A DNA stretch of 8,330 bases from Syntrophus sp. (in: bacteria). Lineage in GTDB: Bacteria; Desulfobacterota; Syntrophia; Syntrophales; UBA5619. The notes beneath the pieces are model-generated. The model was not told the origin of the DNA and ran no database searches. It saw nothing but the letters and a program-made list of their open reading frames with translations. Within the stretch, counting starts at the first letter, position 1, and each line of letters opens with the position of its first letter. Both the position numbers and the translations under genes were made by a program. Of the stretch, positions 6,189-8,330 are shown one piece after another. The stretch is taken from assembly GCA_013824905.1 (NCBI GenBank), contig PNOO01000102.1, forward strand, positions 1 to 8,330, in the 5' to 3' direction.

Positions 6189-7208
6189 TCAGATGTTGAC
6201 CACAACCCGCAGGCCGTCTCCGGGTCTTTTATCCGCCAAATCCAAGGCCTCCTTGACATGGTCGAGATCGAAACGGTGGGTGATCAGGGGGTGCAGATCG
6301 ACCTTCCCGCTTTCCACCACCTTGATGCCCATGTGGAAATCCTTCGGCACCATCCCCTTGCTGCCGATCAACTTGATTTCCTTGAAGTACATCGCATAAC
6401 CGTTGAAGTTGTCCATGACGGCCGGGGCGATCCCGAAGAGCAGCACGGTTCCTCCCGGCCGCACCATGTCCATAGCCTGGCGCAGCGTGGCGCTGGAGCC
6501 GACGCTTTCAATGGCCAGATCGACGCCCAGCCCTCCGGTGGCTTCTTTCACTGCCGACACAGGGTCCGCCTCGTCGGGATTGATGATCTTCGCCCCGAAT
6601 TTTTCGGCAATGTCGAGTTTCCACCGGCTGCGGGTAATGGCAAAAACAGGGTCTGCGCCACTGATGACGGACAGTCTGGTTTGGAGTAGTCCGGCCGCCC
6701 CCTGGCCGATGACAGCGACCGTATCGCCGGGGGTAATGTTGATCTTCTCATGGGAGCGAAAAACCGTGGCCAGGGAGATCAAGCTGGTCCCGTCTTCATA
6801 GGAAATGCTGTCCGGAATCTTGATGCAGTTATAGTCGGGGACGGCGACATATTCGGCAAACGTTCCGTCCACTTCCCGGCCCATCAGGCCGCCGTTTGGG
6901 CAAAGGTTGACTTTCCCGGCATAACAGTAAGCACAATGACGGCAGAAAATGAGGGAATTTAAGACGACTCGATCCCCGACCTTGAAATCGGCGACATCCG
7001 GACCGACTTCCACGATCTCACCGGTGGATTCATGCCCCTGGACTACCGGCAGTCGGGGTACGAATATTTTTCCATTATAGATGCCGACGTCAGTTCCGCA
7101 GATGGCAGTGGCCTTTACATTCACAATGACATAGCCGGGCCGCACCATCGGATGGGGAACATCCTCCACGGTCAGTGCATAAGGTCCCCTCAATACAGCT
7201 GCTTTCAT
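6189..7208 (-). CDS. Zinc-dependent medium-chain alcohol/polyol dehydrogenase
   Basis: The 339-residue enzyme belongs to the MDR family, on the threonine/sorbitol dehydrogenase side. The N-terminal GroES-like domain carries catalytic-zinc ligands C37 (AICGTD) and H59/E60 (GHE). The structural-zinc lobe has C89, C92, C95 and C103, all four present. The Rossmann domain has the loop GQGAAG (168-173). The end of its second strand reads AITRSRWK, without the acidic residue usual for NAD-specific members, so NADP(H) may be preferred (inference). It should oxidise a secondary alcohol, polyol or hydroxy amino acid, or work in reverse; the substrate cannot be read from the sequence. The ATG at 7206-7208 lies 8 bases after AGGAGGAG (7217-7224). 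It has its own promoter, is divergent from purL, and is followed in the same direction by the carbonic anhydrase unit. Confidence 0.9.
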   Translation of the reverse strand: MKAAVLRGPYALTVEDVPHPMVRPGYVIVNVKATAICGTDVGIYNGKIFVPRLPVVQGHESTGEIVEVGPDVADFKVGDRVVLNSLIFCRHCAYCYAGKVNLCPNGGLMGREVDGTFAEYVAVPDYNCIKIPDSISYEDGTSLISLATVFRSHEKINITPGDTVAVIGQGAAGLLQTRLSVISGADPVFAITRSRWKLDIAEKFGAKIINPDEADPVSAVKEATGGLGVDLAIESVGSSATLRQAMDMVRPGGTVLLFGIAPAVMDNFNGYAMYFKEIKLIGSKGMVPKDFHMGIKVVESGKVDLHPLITHRFDLDHVKEALDLADKRPGDGLRVVVNI

Positions 7209-7256
7209 TCTCCCATCTCCTCCTGTTCCATGTCAACGGCGCCAATCGATTGTCGT

Positions 7257-7285
7257 ATTATACCTTATTTTCTCTCACCGTTCAA
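7257..7285 (-). promoter_or_regulatory. Promoter of the zinc-dependent dehydrogenase gene
   Basis: On the minus strand TTGAAC (7280-7285, 4/6) and a perfect TATAAT (7257-7262) are 17 bases apart. Initiation near 7250 gives a leader of about 42 nt before the ATG at 7208. Two perfect 10-bp palindromes lie on it: TTCAATTGAA (7281-7290) over the -35 and CAATCGATTG (7243-7252) around the expected start of transcription. Both are candidate operators. Confidence 0.65.
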
Positions 7286-7390
7286 TTGAAACAATGACCG
7301 GAATTCTCTCTTCGTTGTATTTTCCTCCGGCATCTGATAAGAACGGATCACACCGGAAAATCGCCGGATAGAAGAGATCGGGAGAGGGAT

Positions 7391-8330
7391 ATGGCCAATC
7401 GCATCGAGATCGGTTTCAGACAGGGGATCCGCGACGCCCTTGGGGAAAAGATCAAAAAAAAGATCATCGACCATCTCCGGATTCAGGTGGATTCCGTAAA
7501 GACCAGCGAGGTATACACGATCGAAGGCGACCTGACCCCAGGAGACCTGATAGCGGCCGCCCGCGGCCCGCTCTCCGATCCCGTCATCCAGGGATACGCC
7601 GTCGACCGGGGACTTGCCCGTGGTTTTGACTGGCTGATCGAAGTGGGTTTCCGTCCCGGCGTCACGGACAACGTGGGAAAGACCGCCGCGGAGGCTATCA
7701 CCCTGCTGACCGGAAAACCGGTCCGGGTTTACACATCCCGGCAGTATGCCATCACCGGCATCCGCGACCGGTGCGCCCTTGATCTTCTTACCAGGGGCGA
7801 CGCGGAACGGATCGCCTCCGAACTCCTTTCCAACGATCTGATCCAGCGCCATGAGATTATCGATAACCGCACCTGGAACCCGGCGCAGACGATCAAACCC
7901 TATGTGCCGCGGGTCATGGGAGAAGAGCGCATCAGGACGGAGGAGATCGATCTCGACCGCCCCGACGAGGCGCTGATTCGGATCAGCCAGGAACGGGTTC
8001 TCGCCCTGAGCCTTGAGGAGATGCGGATCTTACGGGATTACCTGAAAAACGACGCCGTCCTTGCCCGGCGTAAAAAGGTCGGCCTGGGGGCCGGAATGAC
8101 CGATGCGGAGCTGGAGTGTCTCGCCCAGACCTGGTCGGAACACTGCAAACACAAGATCTTCAACGCCCGGATCGCTTATGACAATGGCGAGGGGCGCATC
8201 TCCGAGATCGACTCCCTTTTCAATTCCTGCATCAAGCGGTCGACCCGCGAGATCCGGGAGCGAATGGGGGCGGACGACTGGTGCCTCTCCGTTTTTTCCG
8301 ACAACGCCGGGATCATCCGCTTCAACGCGG
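7391..8330 (+). CDS. purL: Phosphoribosylformylglycinamidine synthase, long PurS-fused type (3' end outside window)
   Basis: PurL makes formylglycinamidine ribonucleotide from FGAR, ATP and glutamine-derived ammonia in purine synthesis. The frame is open from ATG 7391 to the window edge (313 codons). Residues ~3-70 and ~81-150 look like two related PurS-like units (IEIGFRQGIRDALG and LIEVGFRPGVTDNVG), matching the PurS-dimer-like N-terminal domain of long PurL. A helical linker follows (~170-240). QTWSEHCKHKIFNA, with SEHCKHK at 249-255, matches the QxNSEHCRHKIFNA signature at the entry of the first ATP-binding/AIRS-like domain; H251 is the conserved histidine. GGAG at 7381-7384 is the ribosome binding site. 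Whether a glutaminase domain is fused at the C-terminus, as in the ~1300-residue enterobacterial enzyme, or is a separate PurQ cannot be seen. I found no convincing + strand promoter in 7291-7390. Confidence 0.92.
   Translation, partial: MANRIEIGFRQGIRDALGEKIKKKIIDHLRIQVDSVKTSEVYTIEGDLTPGDLIAAARGPLSDPVIQGYAVDRGLARGFDWLIEVGFRPGVTDNVGKTAAEAITLLTGKPVRVYTSRQYAITGIRDRCALDLLTRGDAERIASELLSNDLIQRHEIIDNRTWNPAQTIKPYVPRVMGEERIRTEEIDLDRPDEALIRISQERVLALSLEEMRILRDYLKNDAVLARRKKVGLGAGMTDAELECLAQTWSEHCKHKIFNARIAYDNGEGRISEIDSLFNSCIKRSTREIRERMGADDWCLSVFSDNAGIIRFNA

Noticed and set aside
7231..7236. TTGACA on the minus strand between the adh promoter and its ATG.
   Set aside because: A -10 at 17 bases would fall on the start codon region, and no TATAAT-like hexamer is there.
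7265..7852. A long minus-strand open frame opposite purL.
   Set aside because: The + strand translation is a clear PurL N-terminus with the SEHC motif further on. The antisense frame is Asp/Gly/Arg-rich without family features and covers the adh promoter.

Overview
The window is a GC-rich (by eye, high-50s percent) bacterial chromosomal segment carrying single-copy metabolic genes. I infer a deltaproteobacterium-like host (Desulfobacterota, perhaps the Syntrophia/Syntrophus side). The grounds are the long-type PurL with the 'WSEHCKHKIFNA' motif, a lactate-dehydrogenase-like malate dehydrogenase, and a GlmM with the 'RYSGTQN' phosphate-binding loop that I associate with Geobacter-like bacteria. 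This is protein resemblance from memory, not a search. I see no rRNA, tRNA, CRISPR array, insertion sequence, prophage gene or plasmid function.

Layout, left to right: (1) 1-510 (+), the C-terminal end of a multi-pass membrane protein. (2) A bidirectional terminator at 556-595 separates it from mdh (malate dehydrogenase, 614-1546, -). (3) An AT-rich divergent intergenic region (1547-1844) leads to glmM (phosphoglucosamine mutase, 1845-3197, +). (4) A short ORF with a strong ribosome binding site follows glmM and runs head-on into a HAD phosphatase gene (3312-3938, -). (5) A Gfo/Idh/MocA oxidoreductase (4127-5122, +) probably starts at a TTG codon. (6) Facing it are a strong minus-strand terminator (5188-5226) and a gamma-type carbonic anhydrase-like gene (5384-5938, -). 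That gene has a near-consensus promoter at 6061-6089 and possibly a 26-codon upstream ORF overlapping its start by ATGA. (7) A zinc-dependent alcohol/polyol dehydrogenase (6189-7208, -) has its own promoter at 7257-7285 and is divergent from (8) the 5' part of a long, PurS-fused purL (7391 to the window end, +).

The genes do not form one pathway. They cover central carbon metabolism (mdh), cell-wall precursor synthesis (glmM), purine synthesis (purL) and several enzymes of unknown substrate, in mostly monocistronic, alternately oriented units. I found no convincing new multi-gene system. The most interesting signals are small-scale: the coupled mini-ORF before the carbonic anhydrase, palindromes placed on the adh and carbonic anhydrase promoters, the orphan ORF behind glmM, and a cofactor-site substitution in the dehydrogenase.
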